A DNA stretch of 64,000 nt. It comes from DAOTTY01 sp034437575 (GTDB taxonomy: Bacteria; Chloroflexota; Anaerolineae; Aggregatilineales; Phototrophicaceae). Position numbers and translations under genes: made by a program. The notes under the pieces are model-generated. The model made no database searches. It saw nothing but the letters and a program-made list of their open reading frames with translations, and had not been told where the DNA came from. Every line of letters begins with the position of its first letter. Within the stretch, counting starts at the first letter, position 1. The DNA is taken from positions 1 through 64,000 of the forward strand of contig DAOTTY010000134.1 of assembly GCA_034437575.1 (NCBI GenBank), in the 5' to 3' direction. Positions 50,392-59,022 of the stretch are shown here, one piece after another.

Positions 50392-51600
50392 ATGAGGAAC
50401 GGACGCGTGCTTATCGTGGTCGGCATCATCCTACTACTGGTAGTGGTGTTGGGCTTCGTGTTTATTACGCAGTTTGGACAGGGCGACCCAGGGCCACAAC
50501 CTACCAGCAGTGCCTTCCAGGACACGTCGCCTGACCCAGGAGGCGATGACCCCACCCCAACTAACGAAGCGGGCTTGCCCACCCCCACGCCCGTCGCTGT
50601 GGTGCAAATTGTCATCGCCGTTCAAGAACTGCCGCGTGGCTTCCGCATTCCCGCGAATGCCGTAGCGATCCGCGAATGGCCAGAGCAATCGGTGCCGTTT
50701 AACGCTGTGCTGGAAATTGAAGATGTGGTGGGCAAAATTGCCCGTACCGACATCTACCGTGAGCAGCCCATCCTTTCTAACCTGCTTGTAGACGACTTTG
50801 AAAACCTGACCAACAACCTGGCCCGTGTCGGCTCAGACGCCGCCGCCGTGCTGCCTGAAACCCTCGTGGCTGTGTCCATCCCCATAGACCGCCTTACCAG
50901 TGTGGCCTATGCCGTGCAAGACGGCGACCGGGTTGACGTGATCGTGTCCATGCTGTTCGTTGACGTAGACGACGAATTCCAAACACTCTCACCCAATGCA
51001 CAAATCATCGTTAGCCAGGACCCTGAAGATGGCTCTTTTGAATTTTCTGAAGTTATCCCAGGTAGGCCGGGGAACAGCGTTTTCGGTGAAATCGTTGTCG
51101 TTCCATCAGAGCGGCAGCGACCTCGGCTTGTAACACAACGGACGGTGCAAGATGCCCTTGTCGTTCACGTTGGCGAATTCCCGCAGGACGGGCGTTTCAT
51201 CGGTATCCCACCAACCCCCACCCCCATCCCAGAAGAAGAAGGTGAAGGCGAAGACGAAGTAGACGAAGAGGGCGAACCCGTAGTCACGCCCATCCCACCG
51301 CGCCCCAACATCCTCACGCTGGGCGTCACCCCACAAGATGCCGTCCTCATCACCTGGGCACTGGAGGCACGCCTGCCGCTTACCCTGGCGCTGCGCTCTG
51401 CTACAGATACCAGCCGCGTACCGACTGACCCGGTCACGCTAGACTACTTCATGTCCCAGTATCGCATCACCGTCCCGGCCAAGCGCGACTACAGTATCGA
51501 GCCAGCCATCCGCAGCATCCGCCAACTGGACATCGAAAGTGAGTTCCTCACCTTCTCCCAGGGTGACAGCCAGGTTGGCACCACCGGCGGCGATAGCTAG
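50392..51600 (+). CDS. cpaB: Tad pilus assembly protein CpaB/RcpC
   Basis: The 402-residue protein has one N-terminal membrane helix (about residues 5-27), a Pro/Thr linker, an SAF domain (about residues 65-135, IVIAVQELPRGFRIPANAV) and an RcpC-like domain to about residue 240. An acidic low-complexity loop (EEEGEGEDEVDEEGE) precedes a last conserved block containing TLGVTPQDAVLITWALEA. CpaB helps build the envelope part of Tad pili; in single-membrane bacteria it works without a secretin. ATG 50392 with GGAG seven bases upstream replaces the longer 50353 frame. Confidence 0.88.
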   Translation: MRNGRVLIVVGIILLLVVVLGFVFITQFGQGDPGPQPTSSAFQDTSPDPGGDDPTPTNEAGLPTPTPVAVVQIVIAVQELPRGFRIPANAVAIREWPEQSVPFNAVLEIEDVVGKIARTDIYREQPILSNLLVDDFENLTNNLARVGSDAAAVLPETLVAVSIPIDRLTSVAYAVQDGDRVDVIVSMLFVDVDDEFQTLSPNAQIIVSQDPEDGSFEFSEVIPGRPGNSVFGEIVVVPSERQRPRLVTQRTVQDALVVHVGEFPQDGRFIGIPPTPTPIPEEEGEGEDEVDEEGEPVVTPIPPRPNILTLGVTPQDAVLITWALEARLPLTLALRSATDTSRVPTDPVTLDYFMSQYRITVPAKRDYSIEPAIRSIRQLDIESEFLTFSQGDSQVGTTGGDS

Positions 51601-51699
51601 CAAACCCGTATGCAGCACAGCCCAGGCGGATGAGCTGTGCTGCAACCGGCCTTTGGCCCGCAGCGAGCAGAAGACAAATTTTTCGGAGTCACAGAGATC

Positions 51700-53007
51700 A
51701 TGGCAAACCCAATATCTATCCTACTGGTGGACGACATCGCTGAAGTACGTGAGAACGTCAAGAAGTTACTGGCGTTTGAGCAAGACTTTGATGTCATTGG
51801 CTCGTCTGGCAGTGGGCGCGAAGGCATCAAAATGGCCAGGGAGCTGCGGCCAGACATCATCATCATGGACATCAACATGCCTGATGTTGACGGCATCACC
51901 GCCGCGCAGGAAGTCAAAAAACACGTCCCCACCACAGGCGTTATTATGATGTCCGTCAACAGCGACCGCGACTACTTGCGCCGTGCCATGGCCGCCGGGG
52001 CCAGTGACTTCCTCACCAAACCGGCCAACATGGACGACCTGTACATGACGATTCGCAACGTCTACAAAAACATGAAGCCCATCCGCGATCAATATGAGCG
52101 GATGAGTGAAGCGGCTGCCAGCTATGTTGTGCAAGAAATACAAGAAACCGAGGGCGACCGCGCCGGGCACATCCTCACCTGTTACAGCCCCAAGGGTGGC
52201 GTTGGCACCACCACCATTGCCATCAGCCTCGCCTCTGCCTTGATGGGGCAAACCACCAAGGTCTTGCTCATTGACGCCGATGTGCAGTTCGGTGATGTCG
52301 GCGTTTCACTTAACTTGCAAGCCCAGTCCACCCTGTCAGACATTATCGAAAACGCCAGTGACCTGGACGTGGACTATTTCGAGAACATCCTGGTGACGCA
52401 CCCCAGCGGTATTAAGGTTCTGCTCCCCGCAGCACGGCCCGAACTCGCTGAAACCGTCTATGCCAACCCGGCAGCGGTTACCGAAATTATTAATCAGGTG
52501 CGCTATCATTACGACTTCATCATTATAGACACCTCCAGCCGCCTGGATGACCTGATCCTGAGCATGTGCGAGCTTGCCACGGCTGTTATCATGATTACCA
52601 CCCCCACCCTGCCCGCCGTGCGCAACGCCCGCTTCGTGCTGGACCTGTTCGATCAGTTTTTTGAGGGCAACCAGAACAAAGTGAAAATTGTGCTATCGCA
52701 GGTTCATGAGGAAAAGCGCGGCCAGCAGCGTATGACGATTTCGCAAGAAAAAATCGCAAACTTCCTTCGCAAGGAAGTCTATGCCGTCATCCCCAGCGAT
52801 GAAAAGCCGATTCTGCAAGCCATCATCAAGGGGATTCCCGTTGTCGCCGCAGACCGCAGTGCGGACCGCTCCCCAATGAAGGAACTTAACGAACTGGCCC
52901 AAAAACTGCGGCTGGAACTCACCGGCGAGGAAGACAATGTGGCCGCTTCGCAAAATGCTGCCGGGAGCAAGTCAAGCGGGTTTCCCAATCTGTTTGGGGG
53001 GCGCTAA
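51700..53007 (+). CDS. cpaE: Tad pilus CpaE/TadZ-like protein: receiver domain plus ParA/MinD ATPase
   Basis: The 435-residue protein has an N-terminal receiver domain (about residues 1-125) with an intact phosphoacceptor Asp57 in IIIMDINMPD and Lys in LTKPAN, then a MinD/ParA-type ATPase with the deviant Walker A KGGVGTT at residues 165-171, and LLIDADVQFGDVG. TadZ/CpaE proteins place the pilus machine at a cell site. Many have a degenerate receiver domain; here the acceptor residues are kept, so direct control by phosphorylation is possible, perhaps by the kinase upstream. The C-terminus is a disordered tail. ATG 51700 was chosen over 51637 because the domain starts there. Confidence 0.9.
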   Translation: MANPISILLVDDIAEVRENVKKLLAFEQDFDVIGSSGSGREGIKMARELRPDIIIMDINMPDVDGITAAQEVKKHVPTTGVIMMSVNSDRDYLRRAMAAGASDFLTKPANMDDLYMTIRNVYKNMKPIRDQYERMSEAAASYVVQEIQETEGDRAGHILTCYSPKGGVGTTTIAISLASALMGQTTKVLLIDADVQFGDVGVSLNLQAQSTLSDIIENASDLDVDYFENILVTHPSGIKVLLPAARPELAETVYANPAAVTEIINQVRYHYDFIIIDTSSRLDDLILSMCELATAVIMITTPTLPAVRNARFVLDLFDQFFEGNQNKVKIVLSQVHEEKRGQQRMTISQEKIANFLRKEVYAVIPSDEKPILQAIIKGIPVVAADRSADRSPMKELNELAQKLRLELTGEEDNVAASQNAAGSKSSGFPNLFGGR

Positions 53008-53046
53008 CGGGCTTAAGCCCGACCGCAGCAATGCAGCAGCCCGTTA
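53005..53046 (+). promoter_or_regulatory. Competing hairpins between the cpaE-like gene and the small downstream gene
   Basis: TAACGGGCT (53005-53013) pairs perfectly with AGCCCGTTA (53038-53046), and a second perfect palindrome GGGCTTAAGCCC (53009-53020) overlaps its left arm, so only one can form. They begin at the cpaE-like stop codon and end 33 bases before the next start. They may tune expression inside the operon. Confidence 0.4.
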
Positions 53047-53079
53047 AGACCACCTACTCAGTGTAAAGCAGGAGCGGCT

Positions 53080-53385
53080 ATGACGAGTATGAAAAAGATT
53101 TGTGACCCCAATGTGGCCCGTCGGTCTAAGACCGACCTAAACGAGGTGCGGCGTGAGGTCATGCGGCACCTGGCGCAGCAGGCTGGCTTGCGCCCAGCCT
53201 CGCCAGATGCCATACAAGAGGCCCTGTATGCTGTTGTGGGAGAGATGCCAATTGTGCTGTCTCGTAGTGAGCGGCAGCAATTGTTGAGCGTCGTTATCGC
53301 CGATGTCGGCCAGCACACAACCGCCACCAAAGACACAGAAAATCCCTGTTCCAATCAGGTAACAAAACCCTCCCAAATTCTGTAA
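53080..53385 (+). CDS. Stand-alone CpaF N-terminal-domain-like protein
   Basis: The 101-residue protein has an AGGAG ribosome site before ATG. Residues 18-78 resemble the helical N-terminal domain of the CpaF ATPase encoded next: both have a DL(N/K)..R start, a helix ending in (I)VLSR(S/T)ERQ(Q/R)L, and an IV(A)(D/E) helix (VVIADV here, IVAEIL in CpaF). CpaF then continues into its ATPase core, whereas this protein ends with 23 unrelated, Thr-rich residues. It appears to be a partial duplication kept as a small gene. It could bind CpaF partners or form mixed rings; alternatively it is a decaying fragment. Confidence 0.65.
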   Translation: MTSMKKICDPNVARRSKTDLNEVRREVMRHLAQQAGLRPASPDAIQEALYAVVGEMPIVLSRSERQQLLSVVIADVGQHTTATKDTENPCSNQVTKPSQIL

Positions 53386-53409
53386 GTTTAGTTATGAAAG
53401 ACGAAACAC

Positions 53410-54810
53410 ATGTCATCTTTACTGAGGCGAATTGAACAAAGCGGCGGCGGCAGCGCAGACGCTTCCCAGCCCCGTTCATCGGGCGGGGCTGGCGGCAGTG
53501 CCGAACGCCCCCAGCGTGCCCGCGCCGTTAAGAGCAACGCTGCCAAAAGCGACAGCTATGCAGACCTGAAAGGCCGCATCCAGGGGCGGTTGCTTTCTGA
53601 GTTGAACACACTGGACGTAAACGAGAAAGACCAGGTTCGCCACCACATCGAAGAGCTGTTCAACACCATCCTGGCCGAAGAAAGCATGGTGCTGTCTCGC
53701 ACAGAGCGCCAACGCCTGTTTGAAGCCATCGTTGCCGAAATTCTCGGCTTTGGCCCCATCGAAATCCTGCTGTCTGACGAATCCGTCAGTGAGGTGATGG
53801 TCAACGGCCCCAAAGACATTTTCGTGGAGCGCAAAGGCAACCTTACCCGCGCTAACGTCGTTTTTGAAAACAATGACCATGTGATGCGCATCATCGACCG
53901 CATCGTGGCACCACTAGGCCGCCGCGTGGACGAAAGCTCACCGCTGGTAGACGCCCGCCTGCCCGATGGCTCTCGTGTGAATGTGGTCATCCCGCCGGTT
54001 GCCCTCAACGGCCCTACCGTTACCATCCGTAAGTTCTCGGTTAAGCCGCTCACCATTGACGACCTCATCCGCTTCGGCTCCATGACGCCAGAAATTGCCG
54101 AACTGCTGCGCGGCTGTGTGGTCGGTCGCCTCAACATGGTCGTCTCTGGCGGTACAGGGTCAGGTAAAACCACCCTGCTTAACGTGATGTCCAACTTTAT
54201 TCCAGACGACGAGCGCATCATCACCGTAGAAAACGCGGCAGAACTGCAATTGCAGCAGGATCATGTGGTGACGCTGGAAAGCCGCCCGCCCAACATTGAG
54301 GGCAGAGGCGAAATCACGATCCGTGACCTGGTAATTAACTGCTTGCGTATGCGCCCGGAGCGCATCGTGGTGGGTGAGTGCCGAGGCGGTGAAGCGCTCG
54401 ACATGCTTCAGGCCATGAACACCGGTCACGACGGGTCGCTGACAACGCTGCACGCCAACGAACCACGAGACGCCCTCTCTCGCCTTGAGGTGATGTGCCT
54501 GATGGCCGGTATGGACCTGCCCGTGAGAGCCATCCGCGAACAGGTCGCCAGCGCCCTGGACGTGATCTGCCAGCAGTCGCGCCTGCGCGACGGCTCTCGT
54601 AGGATCATGAAAATCACCGAAGTGCAGGGCATGGAAGGTGAGATGGTTACCCTGTCAGACATCTTCGAGTTCGAGCAAACCGGCCTCGAAGGCGGCAAGA
54701 TCATCGGGCGCATTAAACCGACAGGCATCCGACCCAAGTTCAACCAGCGCATCGAAGACGCTGGAATTCATGTCCCGGCATCGGTGTATGGCCTGGGCAA
54801 ACGCCGCTAG
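53410..54810 (+). CDS. cpaF: Tad pilus motor ATPase CpaF/TadA
   Basis: The 466-residue protein has a disordered N-terminus (about residues 1-45), a helical N-terminal domain (45-115) and a secretion-ATPase core. The core shows Walker A GGTGSGKTT at residues 247-255, the acidic Walker B region in RPERIVVGECRGGE, the Asp/His box LTTLHAN and conserved arginines in RLEVM. It forms a hexameric ring that powers extension, and in Tad systems also retraction, of the pilus. It is followed by a hairpin and then tadB. Confidence 0.96.
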   Translation: MSSLLRRIEQSGGGSADASQPRSSGGAGGSAERPQRARAVKSNAAKSDSYADLKGRIQGRLLSELNTLDVNEKDQVRHHIEELFNTILAEESMVLSRTERQRLFEAIVAEILGFGPIEILLSDESVSEVMVNGPKDIFVERKGNLTRANVVFENNDHVMRIIDRIVAPLGRRVDESSPLVDARLPDGSRVNVVIPPVALNGPTVTIRKFSVKPLTIDDLIRFGSMTPEIAELLRGCVVGRLNMVVSGGTGSGKTTLLNVMSNFIPDDERIITVENAAELQLQQDHVVTLESRPPNIEGRGEITIRDLVINCLRMRPERIVVGECRGGEALDMLQAMNTGHDGSLTTLHANEPRDALSRLEVMCLMAGMDLPVRAIREQVASALDVICQQSRLRDGSRRIMKITEVQGMEGEMVTLSDIFEFEQTGLEGGKIIGRIKPTGIRPKFNQRIEDAGIHVPASVYGLGKRR

Positions 54811-54838
54811 AAAACTCTAACCATTTTGTGCGCTTTAG

Positions 54839-54862
54839 AGGGCCGCCAAACTTGACGGCCCT
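54839..54862 (+). terminator. Hairpin after cpaF (weak terminator or attenuator)
   Basis: AGGGCCG (54839-54845) pairs with CGGCCCT (54856-54862). It is not followed by a T-run, so it probably reduces but does not stop transcription into tadB. It lies in the 142-base gap between cpaF and tadB. Confidence 0.45.
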
Positions 54863-54952
54863 TCTAGCAAACGCATACAATTAAATGACCGTCGGCGAGT
54901 AGAAATAACTTGAAAGGAGCGGACGCCCTCACTGTAAGCGTCCAATCACCCT

Positions 54953-55948
54953 ATGGATCCTATGTTTATTGCTGTGAGCGTTGCGGGCGCTGTGGCGCTG
55001 GTCGTCATTGTTGCGGGTATCTTCAGCGTTCGCACAGAAACCGACCTACTCGAAGATCGGCTGTTACAGGAACAGCAGGCCGACGATGGATCGTTCGGCT
55101 ACAACATCGACAACTATGAGGAAGAGCAGGACGAGGCCACCTCCCTGCGTGAACGGGCAATGGGGTCGCTTGACGAAGCGCTCAATGAACGTGACTGGGG
55201 CAAGAAAGTTCGCACCAAACTGGCTCGGGCCGACCTCAAACTTACCGTAGCAGAGTATGCCCTGCTGCATCCCATTACGATGGCTGGCTTGTTTATGATC
55301 TCGTTTTTCCTCATCTTTCGTGGGAACCTGGTATTGGGGGTGCTGTCCACCTTTATCGGCTTCTTCGTCCCCCGAATCTACGTTGCCCGCCAGGCCGCCA
55401 CGCGGCTGCACAAATTTGAAGCCCAACTGCCCGACACGCTTGGCCTATGGGTGAACGCGCTGCGCTCAGGTTATGGTGTGCTTCAGGCAATGGACGCCAT
55501 CGCCCGTGACGCCCCGGAACCCACCGCCACCGAGTTCAAGCGGGTCGTGCGCGAGGTATCGCTGGGGATTGACGTAGACGACGCCCTGGAGCATATGCTG
55601 GAGCGCGTTGACAGCGAAGACCTTGACCTGGTGATTACTGCTGTCAACATCCAACGTGAAGTCGGCGGCAACCTGGCCGAAATTTTGGAAGTAATTGCCC
55701 ACACCGTCCGTGAACGCATCAAGCTCAAGGGTGAAATTCGTGTGCTAACAACACAGGGCCGCGTCACAGGCTACCTCATCAGCGGCTTGCCTATTGTGCT
55801 GGCGCTGTTCCTCAACGTCGTTTCTAGCGGCTTCATCTCGCCCATGTTTGAAAACCGAGCATGTGGCTGGCCAATGATCGGGGTTGGGTTCGCCCTTATC
55901 GGCATGGGAACAGCAGTGATTCAGAAAATCGTGGACATTGAGATTTAG
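54953..55948 (+). CDS. tadB: Tad pilus inner-membrane platform protein TadB
   Basis: The 331-residue protein has an N-terminal membrane helix, a cytoplasmic region with LTVAEYALLHP, a pair of membrane helices (about residues 100-145), a T2SF (GspF-like) domain with LPDTLGLWVNALRSGYGVLQA and REVSLGIDVDDAL...REVGGNLAEIL, and two C-terminal helices. It forms the platform with TadC on which CpaF acts. An in-frame stop at 54935 limits the start to ATG 54953 or 54962. Neither has a good ribosome site; AAAGGAG lies about 36 bases upstream, too far for normal use. Confidence 0.93.
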   Translation: MDPMFIAVSVAGAVALVVIVAGIFSVRTETDLLEDRLLQEQQADDGSFGYNIDNYEEEQDEATSLRERAMGSLDEALNERDWGKKVRTKLARADLKLTVAEYALLHPITMAGLFMISFFLIFRGNLVLGVLSTFIGFFVPRIYVARQAATRLHKFEAQLPDTLGLWVNALRSGYGVLQAMDAIARDAPEPTATEFKRVVREVSLGIDVDDALEHMLERVDSEDLDLVITAVNIQREVGGNLAEILEVIAHTVRERIKLKGEIRVLTTQGRVTGYLISGLPIVLALFLNVVSSGFISPMFENRACGWPMIGVGFALIGMGTAVIQKIVDIEI

Positions 55949-55960
55949 GAGAGTTAACAC

Positions 55961-56917
55961 ATGTTTGGTCTAAGCGCGAATCTGCTTATCATTGGCGGCA
56001 GCATCCTCGGCATTCTTCTTCTTGTTGGCGTGCTGGTATACATTGGCCTGAGCGAAGACGATGACCGCGACCCGTTGATGGAACGGCTGGCGGACTTTGC
56101 CGAAAAGGATACACCGCAGTCACTCGAACAAATTGAAATGTCTATGTCTGTTACCGACCGCGTCATTATGCCCGCCATTAAATGGCTGGCGGGGCTTGTG
56201 GTCAAACTCACGCCAGAAAAGCAAATTGACGAAGCCCGGCGCAAAATCGAAACAGCGGGCCTACAAATGGAACCGTCTGTGTTCTTTGCCTTCCGCGTGA
56301 TAGCTGCTGTCCTGATGCCGTTAATCAGCTTTCTGGTCTTCTTCGTTATGACAGACACCTTTGGCAATACGCTGGCTGCTGGTTTCGTGATCGGCAGTGC
56401 TGCACTGGGTTACTACTTGCCTGCGCTGTGGCTGGGCAGCAAAATCAGCAAGCGCCAGCAGGGGATCGTCCGTGCCCTGCCCGATGCCCTCGACCTGCTC
56501 ACTATCTGCGTAGAAGCGGGCCTCGGCTTCGACTCCGCAATGGGCAAAATCTATGAAAAGTGGGACAACGACCTTGCCCTGTCTTTTGGCCGCGTCCTCC
56601 GCGAAATTCAGCTAGGTAAAGGCCGCCGCGATGCCCTCAAAGACATGGCCCGCCGCCTGGACGTGCCCGACGTGACCACGTTTATTGCCGCAGTGACGCA
56701 GGCCGACTCGCTCGGTGTGAGCATGTCGCAAATCTTGCGCGTCCAGTCTGACCAGATGCGGGTGAAGCGCCGCCAGCGTGCCCAGGAAAAGGCCCAGGCC
56801 GCCCCCATCAAGATGATGATTCCGCTAACCTTCCTCATCTTCCCGTCCATCTGGATCGTGCTGCTGGGGCCTGCTGCCATCAAACTGCTGGATAGTGGTG
56901 CGCTAGGCGTGTTCTAA
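55961..56917 (+). CDS. tadC: Tad pilus inner-membrane platform protein TadC
   Basis: The 318-residue protein has an N-terminal helix, two central membrane helices (about residues 108-150), a T2SF domain (ALPDALDLLTICVEAGLGFDSAMGK, then LREIQLGKGRRDALKDMARR and ADSLGVSMSQIL) and a last helix ending in PAAIKLLD. It is the paralogous partner of TadB. AGGAG precedes ATG by nine bases, and the gene follows tadB by 12 bases. The operon continues into comF six bases later. Confidence 0.94.
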   Translation: MFGLSANLLIIGGSILGILLLVGVLVYIGLSEDDDRDPLMERLADFAEKDTPQSLEQIEMSMSVTDRVIMPAIKWLAGLVVKLTPEKQIDEARRKIETAGLQMEPSVFFAFRVIAAVLMPLISFLVFFVMTDTFGNTLAAGFVIGSAALGYYLPALWLGSKISKRQQGIVRALPDALDLLTICVEAGLGFDSAMGKIYEKWDNDLALSFGRVLREIQLGKGRRDALKDMARRLDVPDVTTFIAAVTQADSLGVSMSQILRVQSDQMRVKRRQRAQEKAQAAPIKMMIPLTFLIFPSIWIVLLGPAAIKLLDSGALGVF

Positions 56918-56923
56918 ACGCGA

Positions 56924-57631
56924 ATGCCGCGCCCTGCATCTCAACCCCCTCAACACGCTCTGGCCCGTCCAGGGCGTGTTTTGCTGGTGTGGGAGGCCCT
57001 CGTTGATCTCATCTTCCCGCCAACCTGTGTTGGTTGTGGCCGCGTTGATACGCGCTGGTGCCCCCGCTGCCAACATCAACTTGATGATTTACCCCTACTG
57101 CCCGCCGCCAAACAACCGCCGTCCCCACTCAGCGGGTTAGCAACAACCGGCATCCACGAGGGCCAGTTACAGCGCATGGTGCAGGCCCTAAAGTACGAAC
57201 GCGCCCGCCATCTGGCTGTCCCGCTGGCCGCACGGCTTGTCCATCAAGCCATCCAACAAAATTGGCCGGTTGATTGTGTGGTTGCGATCCCATTACATAT
57301 TAAACGTTTACGAAAAAGAGGTTATAATCAGGCTAAGGAATTATCAAATCTGGTCGCTCATCACCTGGATGTGCCCGACTATTCGGACTACGTCTACCGC
57401 GACCAGGACACCCGCTCACAGGTGGGCCTTAGCCGCCCGGAGCGCCGCCAGAATGTGGCGGGGGCGTTCCGGGCAGACCCGGTCATCGCCGGGCAACGTG
57501 TTTTGCTCGTTGACGATGTATACACCACCGGGGCCACCCTGGGGGCGTGTGCCAACGCTGTGAGCGCAAGCGGTGCCAGCGCCGTTTACGGCCTCACCGT
57601 AAGCGCTGCCGCGTTGCCATCTCAACAGTAA
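56924..57631 (+). CDS. comF: ComF-family phosphoribosyltransferase-like protein
   Basis: The 235-residue protein has the ComF layout: an N-terminal C4 zinc finger (CVGCGR ... CPRCQ, about residues 37-56), a linker with the LKYERARHLA motif, and a type I phosphoribosyltransferase fold with VVAIPLHIKRLRKRGYNQAKEL and the PRPP loop VLLVDDVYTTGATL. In transformable bacteria ComF supports DNA uptake or handling inside the cell. It starts six bases after tadC. Together with comM at 1435 it suggests, but does not prove, natural competence. Confidence 0.93.
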   Translation: MPRPASQPPQHALARPGRVLLVWEALVDLIFPPTCVGCGRVDTRWCPRCQHQLDDLPLLPAAKQPPSPLSGLATTGIHEGQLQRMVQALKYERARHLAVPLAARLVHQAIQQNWPVDCVVAIPLHIKRLRKRGYNQAKELSNLVAHHLDVPDYSDYVYRDQDTRSQVGLSRPERRQNVAGAFRADPVIAGQRVLLVDDVYTTGATLGACANAVSASGASAVYGLTVSAAALPSQQ

Positions 57632-57654
57632 GCAACACACGAAAGGTGTGGATT

Positions 57655-58242
57655 ATGGTTGACATTCAAGTCACCGGACGCAACGTCAAAGTTACCCCCA
57701 AGTTGGACGACTACGCCCGTCGTAAGATCGACCGCCTTGACCGCTACCTCCCCAAAATCCGCGACATTCACATTGACCTTGCCCATCAGCACAACAGCAA
57801 GGGCGAAGACATGAACATCGCCCAGATTACTGTTAAGCACGAGCGCGGGGTCATCTTGCGGGCAGAGGAGAAAACCACAGGCGACATGCAGCAGGCCATC
57901 GACACCTCCGTCGATAAGATGTACCGCCAGATTATGCGCTTCAAGGGCAAGCGCCGCGACAAGCGCCGCCGCGAGCGCTACGCGCCCACGCTGGAGGAAA
58001 TCGAAATGGCAGTACCGTTGCCCATTGAGGAGATGGATGATGCCGATGAAGACACCGACTACGAAGTCATCCGGCGCAAGCAGTTGGCCCTCATCCCGAT
58101 GGACGAAAACGAAGCCATTGAGCAGATGGAACTGCTTGGCCACACCTTCTTCATGTTCCACAATGCGGAAACGGGCACGATTAACGTGGTCTATCGCCGC
58201 AAAGACAGCGGCTACGGCCTGCTGGAACCCATGACAGAGTAG
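57655..58242 (+). CDS. hpf: Long-form ribosome hibernation promoting factor (HPF/RaiA)
   Basis: The 195-residue protein has the N-terminal HPF/YfiA domain (about residues 1-100: VTGRNVKVTPKLDDYARRKIDRLDRYLPKI and the basic KGKRRDKRRRERY tail) and the C-terminal domain of long-form HPF (about residues 135-195, with a VIRRKQLALIPMDENEAIEQMELLGH segment and YRRKDSGYGLLEP). Long-form HPF pairs 70S ribosomes into inactive 100S dimers in slow growth. AAAGGTG lies upstream of ATG 57655. It follows comF by 23 bases. Confidence 0.95.
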   Translation: MVDIQVTGRNVKVTPKLDDYARRKIDRLDRYLPKIRDIHIDLAHQHNSKGEDMNIAQITVKHERGVILRAEEKTTGDMQQAIDTSVDKMYRQIMRFKGKRRDKRRRERYAPTLEEIEMAVPLPIEEMDDADEDTDYEVIRRKQLALIPMDENEAIEQMELLGHTFFMFHNAETGTINVVYRRKDSGYGLLEPMTE

Positions 58243-58248
58243 CCCGAC

Positions 58249-59022
58249 TCAACCGGGGGGTGCCACTGCCCCCCGCCACATCCCCCACAGCAGCCGGTAC
58301 TTGTAAAACTCATACCGTGCCATAAGTAAGCTCAGATGCAAGCCGTGCAGCCCGTCGCGGTAGCCGCTCAACGTGACGAACCGCCACCAGAACTGCCGCA
58401 GCGGCATGGACAGCAGCGAATACGGCTTCGGCTTGACGCCCTGCTGATAGAGTATCGACGCATCGTAGCGGCTGTAACGGCGCTGCTTGACCCCGAACTG
58501 CGTCACATCCCGGTAATTGTAATGCACCAGCACACCGCCAAGCGTACCCAGGTCACCATCCAGCACCACGACTTCATGCACGCGCCGCGCCGGGTCGTAC
58601 TGAGCATAGCCCACCCGCAGCAGCCGCGTCTGGTAATCCGGGTACCAGCCCGCCGCCTGCGTCAGATGACCGAAGATGTAGTTGTGCCGGGGAATCTGCC
58701 AGCCTGCTACATCGTCGGGGGCAGTAATCACGCTGCGAATCTCCGCCGCCAGTTGATCGGTCACGCGCTCGTCAGCATCCACGAACAGCACCCAATCCGT
58801 GCCGTCCGCGACGGCGTTCAATGCGGCATTGCGCTGGCCCGAATAGTCCACAAAAGCGTGTTCGATCACGTCTGCGCCTGCCTCACGCGCTAACTGCTGG
58901 GTCGCGTCTGCACTGCCACTGTCGAACACCACCACCCGGTCAGCAAAGCGCACCGATGCAACACAATCCGCGATGTTGTCGGCTTCGTTGTACGTCAGGA
59001 TGACGGCGGTCAGGTGGGTCAT
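58249..59022 (-). CDS. Family 2 glycosyltransferase (WaaE/KdtX-like)
   Basis: The 257-residue protein has the GT2 signature: VILTYNEADNIADCVASV, the DSGSADAT segment for nucleotide-sugar binding, the DADERV metal site, and the C-terminal RHNYIFG and LLRVGYAQYDPARRVHE blocks typical of the WaaE/glucosyltransferase-type group. A C-terminal membrane-associated region is likely. It acts on the cytoplasmic face, probably on a lipid-linked or cell-wall glycan. Its start overlaps the upstream gene (ATGA). Confidence 0.88.
   Translation of the reverse strand: MTHLTAVILTYNEADNIADCVASVRFADRVVVFDSGSADATQQLAREAGADVIEHAFVDYSGQRNAALNAVADGTDWVLFVDADERVTDQLAAEIRSVITAPDDVAGWQIPRHNYIFGHLTQAAGWYPDYQTRLLRVGYAQYDPARRVHEVVVLDGDLGTLGGVLVHYNYRDVTQFGVKQRRYSRYDASILYQQGVKPKPYSLLSMPLRQFWWRFVTLSGYRDGLHGLHLSLLMARYEFYKYRLLWGMWRGAVAPPG
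58254..58275. terminator. G/C hairpin at the junction of convergent hpf and glycosyltransferase genes
   Basis: CGGGGGG (58254-58260) and CCCCCCG (58269-58275) form a 7-bp perfect stem with an 8-base loop. It lies 12 bases after the hpf stop and inside the last codons of the convergent glycosyltransferase gene, so one sequence serves as terminator and as coding sequence. Confidence 0.5.
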
